This document shows, piece by piece, positions 47,765 to 61,364 of a stretch of 64,000 bases of DNA. The stretch lies in assembly GCA_002721545.1 (NCBI GenBank), contig PBKR01000031.1, positions 23,032-87,031 on the forward strand. The letters are read 5' to 3'. The notes beneath the pieces were generated by a model. That model was not told the DNA's origin. It searched no databases and saw nothing but the letters and a program-made list of their open reading frames with translations. Source of the DNA: Nitrosomonadaceae bacterium (lineage in GTDB: Bacteria > Pseudomonadota > Gammaproteobacteria > Burkholderiales > Nitrosomonadaceae). Position numbers and translations under genes: made by a program. Numbering within the stretch: position 1 is the stretch's first letter; each line of letters begins with the position of its first letter.

Positions 47765-49177
47765 ATGCCAATAAATATTCAAGAAATCCTTAATGAAACT
47801 CAGGGTAAAAATTTTGATATTTTTGAAAAACATATAAATCCTGTTTTTACTAAAGTACTCCGTTTAATTGGGTTTAATCGCTCTTGGGTTCGTGGTGAAG
47901 GTTCCTATTTGTGGGACAAATCTGGCACGCGTTATCTTGATTTTTTAGCCAATTGGGGCGTATTTAACGTTGGTCGCAGACACCCAACAATTCGTAACGC
48001 TCTGCAGCAAGTCCTAGATTCTGATTTTCCGGGATGGGTTGGCTTTGATGCCCCGCCACTTGCAGCAGTTCTTGCTCGCGAACTTACAAAACGCACACCT
48101 GGAAACCTTGATACAGTTTATTTCTGTAATTCTGGAACAGAAGCTATAGAAGCTGCAATAAAATTTGCTCGCGCCTCTACTGGTCGCTCTTGTTCCGTAC
48201 ATCTTACAAAAGCTTTTCATGGCTTAACTACTGGGGCTTTATCATTAAATGGTGAAGCAAGCTTCCGAAGAGGTTTTGAGCCATTACTTTCTGGAAATTT
48301 TGCAGTAGAGCCAGGCGATCTTGATGCTCTAGAAGCACGGCTTTCAAAAGGTGATGTTGCTTGTTTTGTTTTTGAACCAATTCAGGGAAAAGGGGTTAAT
48401 ATTCTTAGCAACGAATATCTCTTGTCGGCACAAAATCTTTGCCGTAAGTATAAAACACTTATGATTTGTGATGAAATTCAGTCTGGAATGGGGCGTTCTG
48501 GTCAGTTTTTAGCTTGCCAATGGATTGAAGGCCTACATCCAGATATCATTTGCCTTTCTAAGGCTCTTTCAGGAGGATACGTCCCGCTAGGAGCAACCAT
48601 CACTAGACGCGAAATTTATAACAGCGTCTATGATTCAATGGATCGCGCTATTGTTCATGCATGTACTTTTGGGATGGGAAATCTTGCAATGGCTGCAGGA
48701 CTATCTGCACTTACTGTTTTAGATGATGAAAACCTTCTTGCACGTAGTAATGAAACTGGCGAACGATTTCGAAAGGGCATTGAGAAAATGGTACCTCGTT
48801 TTGAATTTTTAAAGGGTGTTCGTCAACGAGGAATGATGATTGGCATTGAATTTGGAAAGCCTGATTCGATTTCATTAAAAGCAGCCTGGGCGATGGTCAA
48901 TAAAATTGATGAAAATCTATTTGCCCAAGCCGTTGTTATCCCACTATTAGATGATCATCATATTCTTACACAAGTTGCTGGTCACGCAGTACCAATTGTT
49001 AAAATTTTACCTCCACTTAATATCAAAGACTCTGATGTTGACTGGTTCCTTAATGCACTTGAAGACGTTATGGTAAAACTCCATAAGTTTCCTGGACCTG
49101 CCTGGGAAGTATTAATGAAAATCGGCAATCATGCGCTTACAATAAAACAAAGAGAAAACAGCTCAACTACCACATAG
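47765..49177 (+). CDS. Class III PLP-dependent aminotransferase
   Basis: A 470-aa fold-type I aminotransferase of the ornithine/4-aminobutyrate subgroup. Motifs: FCNSGTEAIEAAIKFARA, FVFEPIQGKGV, LMICDEIQSGMGRSGQFLAC and the PLP Lys in CLSKALSGGYVPLGA. It is not beside arginine or polyamine genes. The long N-terminal part (NPVFTKVLRLIGFNRSWVRGEGSYLWDKSG) and the overall length resemble HpnO-type enzymes that make aminobacteriohopanetriol, but no hopanoid genes are in view, so this is only a possibility. It runs convergent with gyrB and is probably monocistronic. Confidence 0.8.
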   Translation: MPINIQEILNETQGKNFDIFEKHINPVFTKVLRLIGFNRSWVRGEGSYLWDKSGTRYLDFLANWGVFNVGRRHPTIRNALQQVLDSDFPGWVGFDAPPLAAVLARELTKRTPGNLDTVYFCNSGTEAIEAAIKFARASTGRSCSVHLTKAFHGLTTGALSLNGEASFRRGFEPLLSGNFAVEPGDLDALEARLSKGDVACFVFEPIQGKGVNILSNEYLLSAQNLCRKYKTLMICDEIQSGMGRSGQFLACQWIEGLHPDIICLSKALSGGYVPLGATITRREIYNSVYDSMDRAIVHACTFGMGNLAMAAGLSALTVLDDENLLARSNETGERFRKGIEKMVPRFEFLKGVRQRGMMIGIEFGKPDSISLKAAWAMVNKIDENLFAQAVVIPLLDDHHILTQVAGHAVPIVKILPPLNIKDSDVDWFLNALEDVMVKLHKFPGPAWEVLMKIGNHALTIKQRENSSTTT

Positions 49178-49208
49178 AATTTTATTTAACACCATTAATA
49201 ATTAATAT

Positions 49209-52785
<3,577 letters not shown>

Positions 52786-52946
52786 TTATTTAAACCTTAA
52801 TAATTAATAATAAGCTTTTAAAAAGTCATGTATAAAAAAAATAATTAAATGTTATTATCGTATTAAAAAAAAAATAGCATTGTATAAATTATGTATTTAA
52901 TGTGAATTAAGTGTTAATAGATTTTAATAATTATTAAAAAAATTAT

Positions 52947-52955
52947 TTATCCCCA
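52947..52955 (+). promoter_or_regulatory. Degenerate DnaA box in the dnaA-dnaN gap
   Basis: TTATCCCCA differs from the consensus box TTATCCACA at one position and lies in an A/T-dominated 194-bp gap. It may take part in autoregulation or be an accessory binding site. Confidence 0.35.
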
Positions 52956-52979
52956 TTTGATCCAGTATATTCAGTAATT

Positions 52980-54359
52980 TCAGCCACGTAAAATATGTAA
53001 TAATGTATTAAAATCACGGTTTGTAGTTGTATCAGAGGAGCGAAGTTCAGCAATTTTTCGATAACCATGTAAAACTGTTGTATGATCTCTTCCACCAAAA
53101 GCCTCTCCAATATCTGGCAAACTTAATGGGGTTAATTCTTTAGCTAATGCCATTGCCATTTGTCGTGGTCTGGCAACAATTCGCGATCGTTTTTTTGAAT
53201 ACATTTCAGCAACTTTTATTTTATAATAATCCGCAACAGTTTTTTGTATGTTTTCAATTGAGATTTGTCTGTTTTGTACGGTTAATAAATCTTTTAGTGC
53301 TTCTCGTGCAAGATCTAATGTTAGTGGGTGTTCAGTAAATCGAGAATATGCTAAGACTCGTTTTAATGCACCTTCTAGTTCTCGTACATTTGAACGAATA
53401 TGCTTTGCAATAAAAAAAGCAACATTTTGATCTAAAACAATTTTTTCCATTAATGCTTTTTTTAATAAAATAGCAACTCGCATTTCTAATTCGGGTGGCT
53501 CAACAGCGACAGTTAAACCCCATCCAAAACGGGAGATTAATCGTTCTTCTACTCCGGATATCTCTTTTGGATAGGAGTCACAAGTAATAATTACTTGTTT
53601 ATGTGACTCGATAAGCGCATTAAATGCATAAAAAAACTCTTCTTGTGTTCGATTTTTACCTCCAAAAAATTGAATATCATCTATTAATAATAAATCTAAT
53701 GAATGATAATATTTTTTAAATTCATCAAAAGCTTTATGTTGATAGGCCCGTACAACATCGGATACATATTTTTCAGCATGTATATATCTAACTTTTGCTT
53801 GTTTATTTGTTGTAAGAACAAAATTACCAATTGCTTGTATTAAATGTGTTTTTCCTAGTCCTACACCACCATATATAAATAATGGGTTATATGCGCTCCC
53901 AGGTCGTTCTGCTACTTGTATGGCGCCAGCGCGAGCTAATTGATTTGCTTTTCCATTTACAAAAGTATTAAAAGTAAAGAAGGGGTTAAGTCGACTTTTA
54001 TTTTCTTTTGTAGAGTGTCTATTAGTAACAGAAATGGGACTTTTTGTTATTAATGTTGGAGATGAAACTGTTTCTTTTTTATTGATTCTTGATTCTTGTG
54101 TTGATATTTGCTCATTAATTTTTAATTGAAAATTAATTTTTTTTGAAAAATGATGTTCTGCCATTTCTTTAATATGAGGCAAAAAATTATCTTTGACCCA
54201 TTGTAAAACAAAGCGATTTGGGGCAATAAGTAAAAGCTCATCATTTGTTTTGGTTAATTTAAGTTGTAGAGGTTTAATCCAAGTATTAAATTGTTGGCCA
54301 CTTAACTCCTGTTTAAAATGTTTAATACATGTAAGCCAAAAAATATCTGTTGTTGACAT
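52980..54359 (-). CDS. dnaA: Chromosomal replication initiator DnaA
   Basis: Origin-binding AAA+ initiator. Domain I ([27 protein letters not shown]), a linker, the ATPase core from [22 protein letters not shown] with Walker [16 protein letters not shown] and [12 protein letters not shown], and the C-terminal box-binding domain with [39 protein letters not shown]. At 459 aa it is typical. It heads the leftward dnaA-dnaN-gyrB cluster next to the presumed origin. Confidence 0.98.
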   Translation of the reverse strand: MSTTDIFWLTCIKHFKQELSGQQFNTWIKPLQLKLTKTNDELLLIAPNRFVLQWVKDNFLPHIKEMAEHHFSKKINFQLKINEQISTQESRINKKETVSSPTLITKSPISVTNRHSTKENKSRLNPFFTFNTFVNGKANQLARAGAIQVAERPGSAYNPLFIYGGVGLGKTHLIQAIGNFVLTTNKQAKVRYIHAEKYVSDVVRAYQHKAFDEFKKYYHSLDLLLIDDIQFFGGKNRTQEEFFYAFNALIESHKQVIITCDSYPKEISGVEERLISRFGWGLTVAVEPPELEMRVAILLKKALMEKIVLDQNVAFFIAKHIRSNVRELEGALKRVLAYSRFTEHPLTLDLAREALKDLLTVQNRQISIENIQKTVADYYKIKVAEMYSKKRSRIVARPRQMAMALAKELTPLSLPDIGEAFGGRDHTTVLHGYRKIAELRSSDTTTNRDFNTLLHILRG

Positions 54360-54425
54360 GATTTTGAGGTATTTTCAGAAACGAGGATTGTCAAAAATTT
54401 ATCTATTTTAGCGCCTTTCTCTTGA

Positions 54426-54442
54426 CTTATCCACAGGATAAG
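54426..54442 (+). promoter_or_regulatory. Perfect DnaA box inside an inverted repeat
   Basis: TTATCCACA occupies 54427-54435. It is embedded in CTTATCC-ACA-GGATAAG, a 7-3-7 inverted repeat, which provides a weaker second site on the other strand. It lies about 70 bp upstream of the dnaA start codon, suitable for both initiation and dnaA autoregulation. Confidence 0.75.
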
Positions 54443-54636
54443 GTTTTATATAAATCGGCAAAAATTTTTCTTTTAATTGTTAAATTAGACAAATAATATG
54501 TACAGATTTGATGTTAGGAGTTAAACTATTGAAATAAAGAGAAAAAAATAAAGATTAAAATTGTTTCTGCTAGAATTTTATTTATATAGCTCATATGGAA
54601 AGATTTGTTAATTAAATTATTCAGCATAAATATAAG

Positions 54637-54666
54637 TTGACATTGTCCCCTGTAAAAGGTTGTAAT
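54637..54666 (+). promoter_or_regulatory. Promoter of rpmH-rnpA operon
   Basis: Perfect -35 TTGACA (54637-54642) and -10 TGTAAT (54661-54666) at 18 bp. An inverted repeat CCCTGTA...TACAGGG (54648-54672) spans the spacer and -10 element. The rpmH start is about 100 bp downstream. Confidence 0.65.
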
Positions 54667-54768
54667 ACAGGGTTTATTTAGAGATAAATCATTTTATTTG
54701 AGGTCTTGCTTTTTTAATGGGAGTTAAGATCTTAAAGATAAGTATTTGGTTTAAAGGAAGGAAAATAG

Positions 54769-54903
54769 ATGAAACGTACTTACCAGCCTTCAGTAATAAA
54801 AAGGAAGCGAACACATGGGTTCAGAGCCAGGATGAAAACTAGTAATGGTACTGCAATTATTAAAGCTCGTCGTGCTAAGGGGCGCGTGCGTTTAGCAGTA
54901 TAG
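54769..54903 (+). CDS. rpmH: 50S ribosomal protein L34
   Basis: A 44-aa basic protein, too short for the ORF track: [20 protein letters not shown], then [12 protein letters not shown] at the end, the invariant L34 pattern. An AGGAAGGA ribosome binding site precedes the ATG. It is the first gene of the rightward rpmH-rnpA-yidD-yidC-mnmE cluster next to the origin. Confidence 0.97.
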   Translation: MKRTYQPSVIKRKRTHGFRARMKTSNGTAIIKARRAKGRVRLAV

Positions 54904-54948
54904 AGTCAAGTTTTAAGGGGCCTATGACAAAAGAAAAGTTAAATTATT

Positions 54949-55290
54949 TTGTTACCAAAAGCCTATAAACTGCATAAAGCCAAAGAATTTTCCTCGGTGA
55001 TTCAGTTTAGGTGTGTAGAAAATAGTAATTTTCTGCAAGTCTTCGTAAAGCCTAATAATCAATCCCATTCAAGGTTAGGGTTGATTGTTCCTGTTAAAAT
55101 TGAGAGATTATCAGTTAAGCGTAATCAAGTTAAGCGAGTATTGCGAATCATATTTTGTGAGCAACAAAAAAATTCTATGGGGCTGGATTTGGTTGTTCGT
55201 TTGAGACGTCCAGTTACTAGGACAGATTTATCTAAAATAAAAGAGGAATATAAGGCACTACTAATTAAATTACAAAGATGTTGCGGATAA
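54949..55290 (+). CDS. rnpA: Ribonuclease P protein component
   Basis: Protein subunit of RNase P, which matures tRNA 5' ends. [19 protein letters not shown] opens the protein, and the RNR-like motif [17 protein letters not shown] and [10 protein letters not shown] are in place. The start is TTG at 54949; an in-frame TAA lies just upstream and no ATG is possible, so the TTG is well supported. At 113 aa it is normal. Its end overlaps yidD by 13 bp. Confidence 0.93.
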   Translation: MLPKAYKLHKAKEFSSVIQFRCVENSNFLQVFVKPNNQSHSRLGLIVPVKIERLSVKRNQVKRVLRIIFCEQQKNSMGLDLVVRLRRPVTRTDLSKIKEEYKALLIKLQRCCG

Positions 55291-55487
55291 TTATTGGTTT
55301 TATTAAGTTTTATCAGTATTTTTTGAGTTCTTTTTTTTGGGGCTCGTGTAGGTTTAGCCCTTCCTGTTCTCACTACGCTATAGAGGCATTTGTTAGGCAT
55401 GGGATTTGGAAAGGAATGTGGTTGAGTGTGTGGAGAATTCTTCGTTGTAACCCCTGGACTAGAGGCGGACATGATCCGGTTCCTTAG
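55278..55487 (+). CDS. yidD: Membrane protein insertion efficiency factor YidD
   Basis: Small protein that assists YidC-dependent membrane insertion. [31 protein letters not shown] with its conserved cysteines, then [28 protein letters not shown], is the diagnostic YidD pattern. At 69 aa it is full length. It overlaps the rnpA stop by 13 bp and is followed by yidC after 65 bp. Confidence 0.96.
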   Translation: MLRIIIGFIKFYQYFLSSFFWGSCRFSPSCSHYAIEAFVRHGIWKGMWLSVWRILRCNPWTRGGHDPVP

Positions 55488-55552
55488 TTTTTGAAATTTA
55501 AAGAATATTTATAATTTGTAGTATATTTTTTAAAACAAGATAATAAATAAAG

Positions 55553-57280
55553 ATGGATATAAAAAAACTTGTTCTTATTATGATTTTTTTCACATCAGGA
55601 TTATTCCTGTGGGAAGAATGGCGGGCAGCACAACAAAATACGGCAGAACAAGGTGCGGTACAACAAGGTTCCAAAACAGCAAAAAATTTGGCGCAGCAAG
55701 GTATTGGAAAAGGCGATCAAGCTCAAGATAGCGCTCCAATTCCAGGAAAAAAACTTATTTCTTCTCAGCAAATTAATAGCGCTAGCTCAGGCAAGAGCAA
55801 TGCATCAGCGACTGCATCTACTGGATTAGAATCTGGAACAAAAATTGTAGTTAAAACTGATATGGTTGTAGCTGTAATAGATACAGCAGGTGGGGACATA
55901 CGAAATTTGGATTTATTAAACCATCCGTCCCGAGAAGACAAAAGCATACCGTTTTCTTTGTTACAAAGTAAGTTTCCTCGGGTTAATGTTGCTCAGTCGG
56001 GCCTAATTGGAGAAGATCTGCCCACACATAAAACTCATTATACGGCAGAATCTGAAAATTATACGCTAAGTCCTGGTGAAGATAAGATCGAGATACGCCT
56101 TTTTGCTCCAGAAGCTGCAGGAATAAAAGCCACTAAAATTTATACCTTTCATCGTGGTAGCTATGTTATTGATGTTAAATTCGAAATTGAAAATCAAGGA
56201 AGTAAAGCACTTCAACCTTTTTCTTATTTCCAGGTACTGCGTGATATCGTTCCTGTAGAATCTTCGATGTTTATAATTCCGCAATATAGTGGCCCGACTG
56301 TTTATACGGAGGCAGAAAAATTTCAAAAAATAAAATTTGAAGATTTAGCTGAAGGAATAGCTGCTTATCCTAAAAATACTGATAATGGCTGGATAGCTAT
56401 GCAAGAGCACTATTTTCTTACAGCTTGGCTTCCTGATGCTGGTGTTTTGAGAGAAAATTTCGCTAAACATCATGGGGGATATAAATATTCTGCAGGTGTT
56501 ATTGTGCCAGCAGGGACCATTCAGCCGGGTGAGATTGGTAAAGTAGAGGTTCCATTCTATGTTGGCCCGCAGGAACAAAGCAAATTAGCTGCATTATCAC
56601 CAGGTCTTGATTTAGTGGTTGATTATGGTTGGCTTACTGTGATTGGGGCACCGTTATTTTGGTTGCTATCTTACTTTCATTCTTGGACTGGAAATTGGGG
56701 AGTTGCCATTATTCTTTTGACAATGCTGGTTAAGTTAATCTTTTTCCCATTGTCTGCAGCGGGTTATCGATCAATGGCAAAATTAAAGGCTGTTGCACCT
56801 AGGCTACAAAAATTGCGAGAACAGCATAAGGGTAAAGACAAGCAAGTAATGAATCAAGCAATGATGGAATTTTATAAAACTGAGAAAATTAATCCCATGG
56901 GAGGATGTTTGCCTATATTAGTTCAAATCCCAATATTTATTTCACTTTATTGGGTTTTGTTAGCCAGTGTAGAGCTGCGGTATGCGCCGTTTGCTTTGTG
57001 GATACAAGATTTATCTATGCCAGATCCTTATTATGTATTACCGGTGATTATGGGCATTTCTATGTATATTCAAACTAAGCTGAACCCAGCGGCAACTGAT
57101 CCGATTCAGCAAAAGGTAATGCAGATCATGCCATTAGTTTTTAGTGTATTTTTCTTCTTTTTTCCTGCTGGACTTGTACTGTATTCTCTAGTAAATAATA
57201 CGCTTTCTATAGCTCAACAATGGCAAATTACACGTATGTATGCTCCATCACCTGCCGTTCCTGCTAATAAGAAAAAATGA
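55553..57280 (+). CDS. yidC: Membrane protein insertase YidC
   Basis: Inserts and folds inner-membrane proteins, alone or with SecYEG. The N-terminal anchor (KKLVLIMIFFTSGLFLWEEW) is followed by a large periplasmic domain (about residues 30-340), then five helices with LLSYFHSWTGNWGVAIILLTMLVKLIFFPLS carrying the conserved Arg downstream (YRSMAKLKAVAPRL), and MGGCLPILVQIPIFISLYWVL. At 575 aa it is the Gram-negative form. Confidence 0.97.
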   Translation: MDIKKLVLIMIFFTSGLFLWEEWRAAQQNTAEQGAVQQGSKTAKNLAQQGIGKGDQAQDSAPIPGKKLISSQQINSASSGKSNASATASTGLESGTKIVVKTDMVVAVIDTAGGDIRNLDLLNHPSREDKSIPFSLLQSKFPRVNVAQSGLIGEDLPTHKTHYTAESENYTLSPGEDKIEIRLFAPEAAGIKATKIYTFHRGSYVIDVKFEIENQGSKALQPFSYFQVLRDIVPVESSMFIIPQYSGPTVYTEAEKFQKIKFEDLAEGIAAYPKNTDNGWIAMQEHYFLTAWLPDAGVLRENFAKHHGGYKYSAGVIVPAGTIQPGEIGKVEVPFYVGPQEQSKLAALSPGLDLVVDYGWLTVIGAPLFWLLSYFHSWTGNWGVAIILLTMLVKLIFFPLSAAGYRSMAKLKAVAPRLQKLREQHKGKDKQVMNQAMMEFYKTEKINPMGGCLPILVQIPIFISLYWVLLASVELRYAPFALWIQDLSMPDPYYVLPVIMGISMYIQTKLNPAATDPIQQKVMQIMPLVFSVFFFFFPAGLVLYSLVNNTLSIAQQWQITRMYAPSPAVPANKKK

Positions 57281-57331
57281 GTCAAGTAACATAACGGTGT
57301 TTATGATTGAGATTTAACTCAATTTATCTTC

Positions 57332-58690
57332 ATGGGAAATACCGACATTATTGCTGCTATTGCTACTCCATTGGGAAAGGGTGGAGTTGGAGTAGTGCGC
57401 GTTTCTGGAAAAGGACTTCATAAAATAATTCAGGGGATATTGGGGTTTTTCCCAAAGAGTCGTCATGCTAGTTTAAGTAATTTTAAGGATAATAACGGTT
57501 TAATTATAGATCAGGGTATAGTTATTTTTTATCCTGCCCCATCTTCCTATACAGGCGAGGATGTGTTAGAGCTGCAGGGTCACGGCGGGCCAGCTGTAAT
57601 GGATATGTTGTTATCTCGTTGTCTTTCTTTAGGGGCAAGGATAGCTGAGCCAGGAGAGTTTACTTTGCGCGCCTTTCTTAATAATAAGCTTGACTTGGCT
57701 CAGGCAGAAAGCGTAGCAGATATTATAAATGCAAGCACAAAAGAAGCGGCGCGTTGTGCTATGCGCTCATTGCAAGGAGATTTTTCCACTACTATTTCTG
57801 TGCTAGCACAGAAAATCATTGACTTGCGTATGCTTATAGAGGCCACATTAGATTTTCCAGAAGAAGAAACCTGTTTTCTGAAGCATGCCGATATTTATGG
57901 ACAGATAAAAAATATCAAATTAAATCTTGAGAATATAATTGCCGCAGCACAGCAAGGAAGCTTGCTTCGTGAAGGAGTTAATGTGGTGTTAGTGGGTCAG
58001 CCCAATGTGGGAAAATCTAGCTTAATGAACAAATTGGCAAAAGAAGAGGTAGCTATTGTTACAGCCATTCCAGGAACAACCCGAGATACTATACGGGAGA
58101 CAATTCAAATTGAAGGCGTGCCAATTCATTTAATAGATACTGCCGGATTAAGAGAAACAGGTGATGAGATAGAGCAGATAGGCATTGCTCGTGCGTGGGC
58201 AGCAATTGAAAAAGGGGGGCTAGTACTGTTGTTGACGGATTGTCGTTTAGGCATTACCAAAGAAGATCAGCAGATATTAGAGAAGCTTCCGGGAGAAATA
58301 CCTTTAATTCATATAAATAATAAAATAGACCTACTAAAAACTCCCCCACAGGCCTGCGATAACAAAGAAAAAAGAGAGATTTATCTTTCTGCAAAAACTG
58401 GAGCAGGCGTAGATCAACTTAGACAAGAATTACTTGAGACCGTTGGCTGGAGTTCAAATCGCTCTGCTAGCGAGGGCATATTTATGGCTCGCCACCGTCA
58501 CTTGAAGGCCCTTGCTCAAACAAAAGAACATTTGCAGGAGGCTTATAATATAACCAAAAAAGAAATTAAGGCAGAACTGCTCGCTGAGGAAATGAGGCTT
58601 GCCCATCAGAGGTTGTTATCGATTACTGGAGAATTCAGCGCAGACGATTTGTTAGGAGAAATATTTTCGCGGTTTTGCATTGGCAAATAG
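57332..58690 (+). CDS. mnmE: tRNA uridine-5-carboxymethylaminomethyl modification GTPase MnmE
   Basis: With MnmG it installs (c)mnm5 on wobble U34. The N-terminal folate-binding domain has ATPLGKGGVGVVRVSG and GEFTLRAFLNNKLDLAQAE; the G domain has GQPNVGKSSLMNKL, PGTTRDTIRE, DTAGLRET and NKIDLL; the C terminus is the catalytic CIGK. At 452 aa it is normal. MnmG is encoded 0.7 kb downstream, with parS sites and a DUF454 gene between. Confidence 0.97.
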   Translation: MGNTDIIAAIATPLGKGGVGVVRVSGKGLHKIIQGILGFFPKSRHASLSNFKDNNGLIIDQGIVIFYPAPSSYTGEDVLELQGHGGPAVMDMLLSRCLSLGARIAEPGEFTLRAFLNNKLDLAQAESVADIINASTKEAARCAMRSLQGDFSTTISVLAQKIIDLRMLIEATLDFPEEETCFLKHADIYGQIKNIKLNLENIIAAAQQGSLLREGVNVVLVGQPNVGKSSLMNKLAKEEVAIVTAIPGTTRDTIRETIQIEGVPIHLIDTAGLRETGDEIEQIGIARAWAAIEKGGLVLLLTDCRLGITKEDQQILEKLPGEIPLIHINNKIDLLKTPPQACDNKEKREIYLSAKTGAGVDQLRQELLETVGWSSNRSASEGIFMARHRHLKALAQTKEHLQEAYNITKKEIKAELLAEEMRLAHQRLLSITGEFSADDLLGEIFSRFCIGK

Positions 58691-58747
58691 CATAATAAAG
58701 CCTAAAAGCATATATTTTTTATCTGCTGACATTATTTGATAGGCTGT

Positions 58748-58773
58748 TGATGTGTTTCACGTGAAACACATCA
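58748..58773. promoter_or_regulatory. parS centromere site 1
   Basis: Contains the perfect 16-bp ParB site TGTTTCACGTGAAACA (58753-58768), extended by matching flanks into a 26-bp palindrome. It lies 3.3 kb before parA, 4.3 kb from the presumed origin. Confidence 0.95.
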
Positions 58774-58783
58774 TTAGGAACAC

Positions 58784-58807
58784 AAAATGTTTCACGTGAA
58801 ACATTTT
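58784..58807. promoter_or_regulatory. parS centromere site 2
   Basis: A second perfect TGTTTCACGTGAAACA (58788-58803), with 19 bp between the 16-bp cores. Flanking A and T runs extend it to a 24-bp palindrome ending in a T-rich tract, so it might also help terminate the mnmE transcript. Confidence 0.95.
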
Positions 58808-58888
58808 TTATTTTATAATAAATGCTGGTTCATTGCTTGATTAAATAAAGCGCGTGTGATGGTGTAGCCTTGTATTTTTTGTGGGGCT

Positions 58889-59260
58889 TTAGTCAGTTGT
58901 TGGTAAACGAAAGAGGTATATGGTTACGCAGGCGCCAATAAGGCCAAGCGTTGCTACTGCCCACCATTGGCCTATAATCCAAATTGATAGCGACATACTG
59001 GCCCATATTATAGTTACCGCACGCCAACGTATGTGTTTGGGCAAGCCGTTTCCTGATTGATGTTGGCGGATGATCGGACCAAGGTGCCGATTAGTAAGTA
59101 ACCACTGGTGAAAGCGTGGAGATGACTTGGCGAAACAGGCGGCAGCTAAGAGAATAAATGGGGTTGTGGGGAGTATGGGTAGTATTATCCCAACCACGCC
59201 TAGAGCAATTGATAGGCAGCCAATACTAATTAACAAGATTTTGATGGTTTTATGTTTCAT
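58889..59260 (-). CDS. DUF454 family inner-membrane protein (YbaN-like)
   Basis: A 123-aa protein with three to four hydrophobic segments: ISIGCLSIALGVVGIILPILPTTPFILLAAACFAKSSPRFHQWLL carries the family signature PTTPF-LLA--CFA-SS-RF--WL, followed by a second pair of helices. The family (DUF454/YbaN) has no established function. It is the only minus-strand gene to the right of the origin in this window and separates the parS sites from mnmG. Confidence 0.9.
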   Translation of the reverse strand: MKHKTIKILLISIGCLSIALGVVGIILPILPTTPFILLAAACFAKSSPRFHQWLLTNRHLGPIIRQHQSGNGLPKHIRWRAVTIIWASMSLSIWIIGQWWAVATLGLIGACVTIYLFRLPTTD

Positions 59261-59423
59261 ATGGTTAAGTTTGTTGCGGTCGATCTTAAAAAAAGAGTGT
59301 CATAAGCCTAGTTTGTCTTTATTATTTTGCTGTTATAGCTTGTAGTAAGAGTTTAGTACGATAACACTTGTATTTAGTTTGCCGTATAATATATTTTTCT
59401 TAAAAAGTTTTAAAGGTATTGGT

Positions 59424-61364
59424 TTGGATAGTAATTTTGAAAAATATGATGTAATTGTGGTAGGTGGGGGGCATGCAGGTACTGAAGCCGCATTGGCCTC
59501 TGCTAGAATGGGACGAAAAACCCTGTTACTTACCCATAATATTGAAACTTTAGGGCAGATGTCATGTAATCCGTCTATAGGTGGAATTGGAAAAGGGCAT
59601 CTGGTTAAAGAGATTGATGCGCTTGGTGGGGCTATGGCTGCCGCCGCAGATGAGGCGGGGATTCAGTTTCGCACTCTGAATGCAAGTAAGGGCGCGGCAG
59701 TTCGCGCAACTCGTGCTCAAGCTGACAGAATGCTTTATCGGCAGGCAATTCGCCGCCGGTTAGAAAATCAACCAAACTTAAGCTTATTTCAACAAGCTGT
59801 AGACGATTTTACTTTAGAGGGAGATCGGGTTACGGGGGTTGTTACTCAGTTGGGGGTAAAATTTTCTGCTTATGTGGTTGTATTAACTGCTGGGACCTTT
59901 CTTGCAGGTCTTGTACATGTTGGTTCAAGTAATTTTCGGGCGGGGCGTGTAGGAGATCCCTCGTCAAATACTCTTGCAAATCGATTGAGAGAAATGGACC
60001 TGGTTGTGGGAAGATTAAAAACGGGGACTCCCCCGCGTATTGATGGTCGTTCTATAAGGTATTCGGTTTTGTCGGAACAGCCTGGCGATATACCAGTTCC
60101 GTCTTTTTCATTTTTAGGTGGTGAAAAGCAACATCCGAAACAGTTATCATGTTGGATAGCCTCTACTAATGAGCATACTCATAGTATTATTCGTGCTGGA
60201 TTGGATAGGTCGCCTTTGTTTACGGGAACGATTGAAGGGGTTGGTCCGCGATATTGCCCTTCTATTGAGGATAAGGTTGTGCGTTTTTCTGATAAATTAG
60301 CGCATCAGGTATTTTTAGAGCCAGAGGGCCTCAATACTAATGAAGTTTATCCTAATGGCATTTCTACAAGTTTGCCATTTGAGTTGCAGATTGATTTAGT
60401 GCGCTCCATTAAGGGCTTAGAAAAAGCACATATTACCTGTCCGGGATATGCAATCGAGTATGATTATTTTGATCCTAGGGGCCTTAAAAGCTCGCTTGAA
60501 ACTAAAGCTATTGAGGGGCTGTTCTTTGCTGGACAAATCAATGGGACTACCGGCTACGAAGAGGCCGCGGCACAAGGCCTGCTGGCTGGAATTAATGCTG
60601 CTCTCAAATCCCAGGGTCAAGATGGGTGGTGTCCACGAAGAGATGAGGCATATATTGGTGTATTGGTAGATGATTTAATTACGCGTGGAGTATCAGAGCC
60701 ATATCGAATGTTTACTAGTCGAGCAGAATATCGCTTGCAGTTGCGTGAGGATAATGCTGATTTGCGTTTGACGGAAATTGGATATGAGCTTGGGGTTGTT
60801 GATGAAGAGCGCTGGGCGGCATTTAAATTTAAGCGTGAAGAGATCATCAAAGAGCAAAAGAGATTAAAAAAAATTTTTATTGGACCAGGCGCTGAAATGA
60901 GAAATATGACAAATGAAGAAATATTGCGCGTATTTGGTAAGCCTATACAACAGAAAGCTTCTCTTTATGAGCTGTTGCGACGACCTGATATAACTTATAA
61001 GAAATTAATGTCGCTACCCGGGATAGAAGGAGTGAATATAGATTCAGTAGTATCAGATCAAGTTGAAATTCAAGCTAAATATTCTGGTTATATTGAAAAG
61101 CAAAAAATTGAAGTGAAGCGCAGTACATATTATGAGGAAATGTGTTTGCCACAAAGTTTAGATTATAGTTCTGTAAGTGGGCTGTCTAATGAGGCACAAC
61201 AAAAATTAAATCAACATAAGCCAGAAAATTTAGGTCAGGCGGCTCGAATCTCTGGTATTACCCCAGCATCAATTTCGTTATTACTGGTACATTTGAAACG
61301 TGGCTTTATAGAGCAGAAAAAAACGAATAAAAAACAGCGTGAGTCTAAAATCACAACTGGATGA
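59424..61364 (+). CDS. mnmG: tRNA uridine-5-carboxymethylaminomethyl modification enzyme MnmG (GidA)
   Basis: FAD enzyme partnering with MnmE. The FAD motif is [23 protein letters not shown], followed by [23 protein letters not shown] and the later [17 protein letters not shown] and [18 protein letters not shown]. The ORF track uses TTG 59379; a second TTG at 59424 has AAAGG at 7 nt spacing and gives the usual short leader ([10 protein letters not shown]), so I prefer it (646 aa). Its end overlaps rsmG by 26 bp. Confidence 0.96.
   Translation: MDSNFEKYDVIVVGGGHAGTEAALASARMGRKTLLLTHNIETLGQMSCNPSIGGIGKGHLVKEIDALGGAMAAAADEAGIQFRTLNASKGAAVRATRAQADRMLYRQAIRRRLENQPNLSLFQQAVDDFTLEGDRVTGVVTQLGVKFSAYVVVLTAGTFLAGLVHVGSSNFRAGRVGDPSSNTLANRLREMDLVVGRLKTGTPPRIDGRSIRYSVLSEQPGDIPVPSFSFLGGEKQHPKQLSCWIASTNEHTHSIIRAGLDRSPLFTGTIEGVGPRYCPSIEDKVVRFSDKLAHQVFLEPEGLNTNEVYPNGISTSLPFELQIDLVRSIKGLEKAHITCPGYAIEYDYFDPRGLKSSLETKAIEGLFFAGQINGTTGYEEAAAQGLLAGINAALKSQGQDGWCPRRDEAYIGVLVDDLITRGVSEPYRMFTSRAEYRLQLREDNADLRLTEIGYELGVVDEERWAAFKFKREEIIKEQKRLKKIFIGPGAEMRNMTNEEILRVFGKPIQQKASLYELLRRPDITYKKLMSLPGIEGVNIDSVVSDQVEIQAKYSGYIEKQKIEVKRSTYYEEMCLPQSLDYSSVSGLSNEAQQKLNQHKPENLGQAARISGITPASISLLLVHLKRGFIEQKKTNKKQRESKITTG

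Larger units (their letters stand above)
54360..54768. other. Presumed chromosomal origin (oriC) between dnaA and rpmH
   Basis: 409-bp gene-free, strongly AT-rich stretch between the divergent dnaA and rpmH genes. It holds one perfect DnaA box, long A/T tracts at about 54450-54640 that could serve as an unwinding element, and the rpmH promoter. Gene orientation and C/G bias of the plus strand flip here. I see only one perfect box, fewer than usual for a proteobacterial oriC, so other elements may be degenerate or lie in the dnaA-dnaN gap. Confidence 0.65.
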
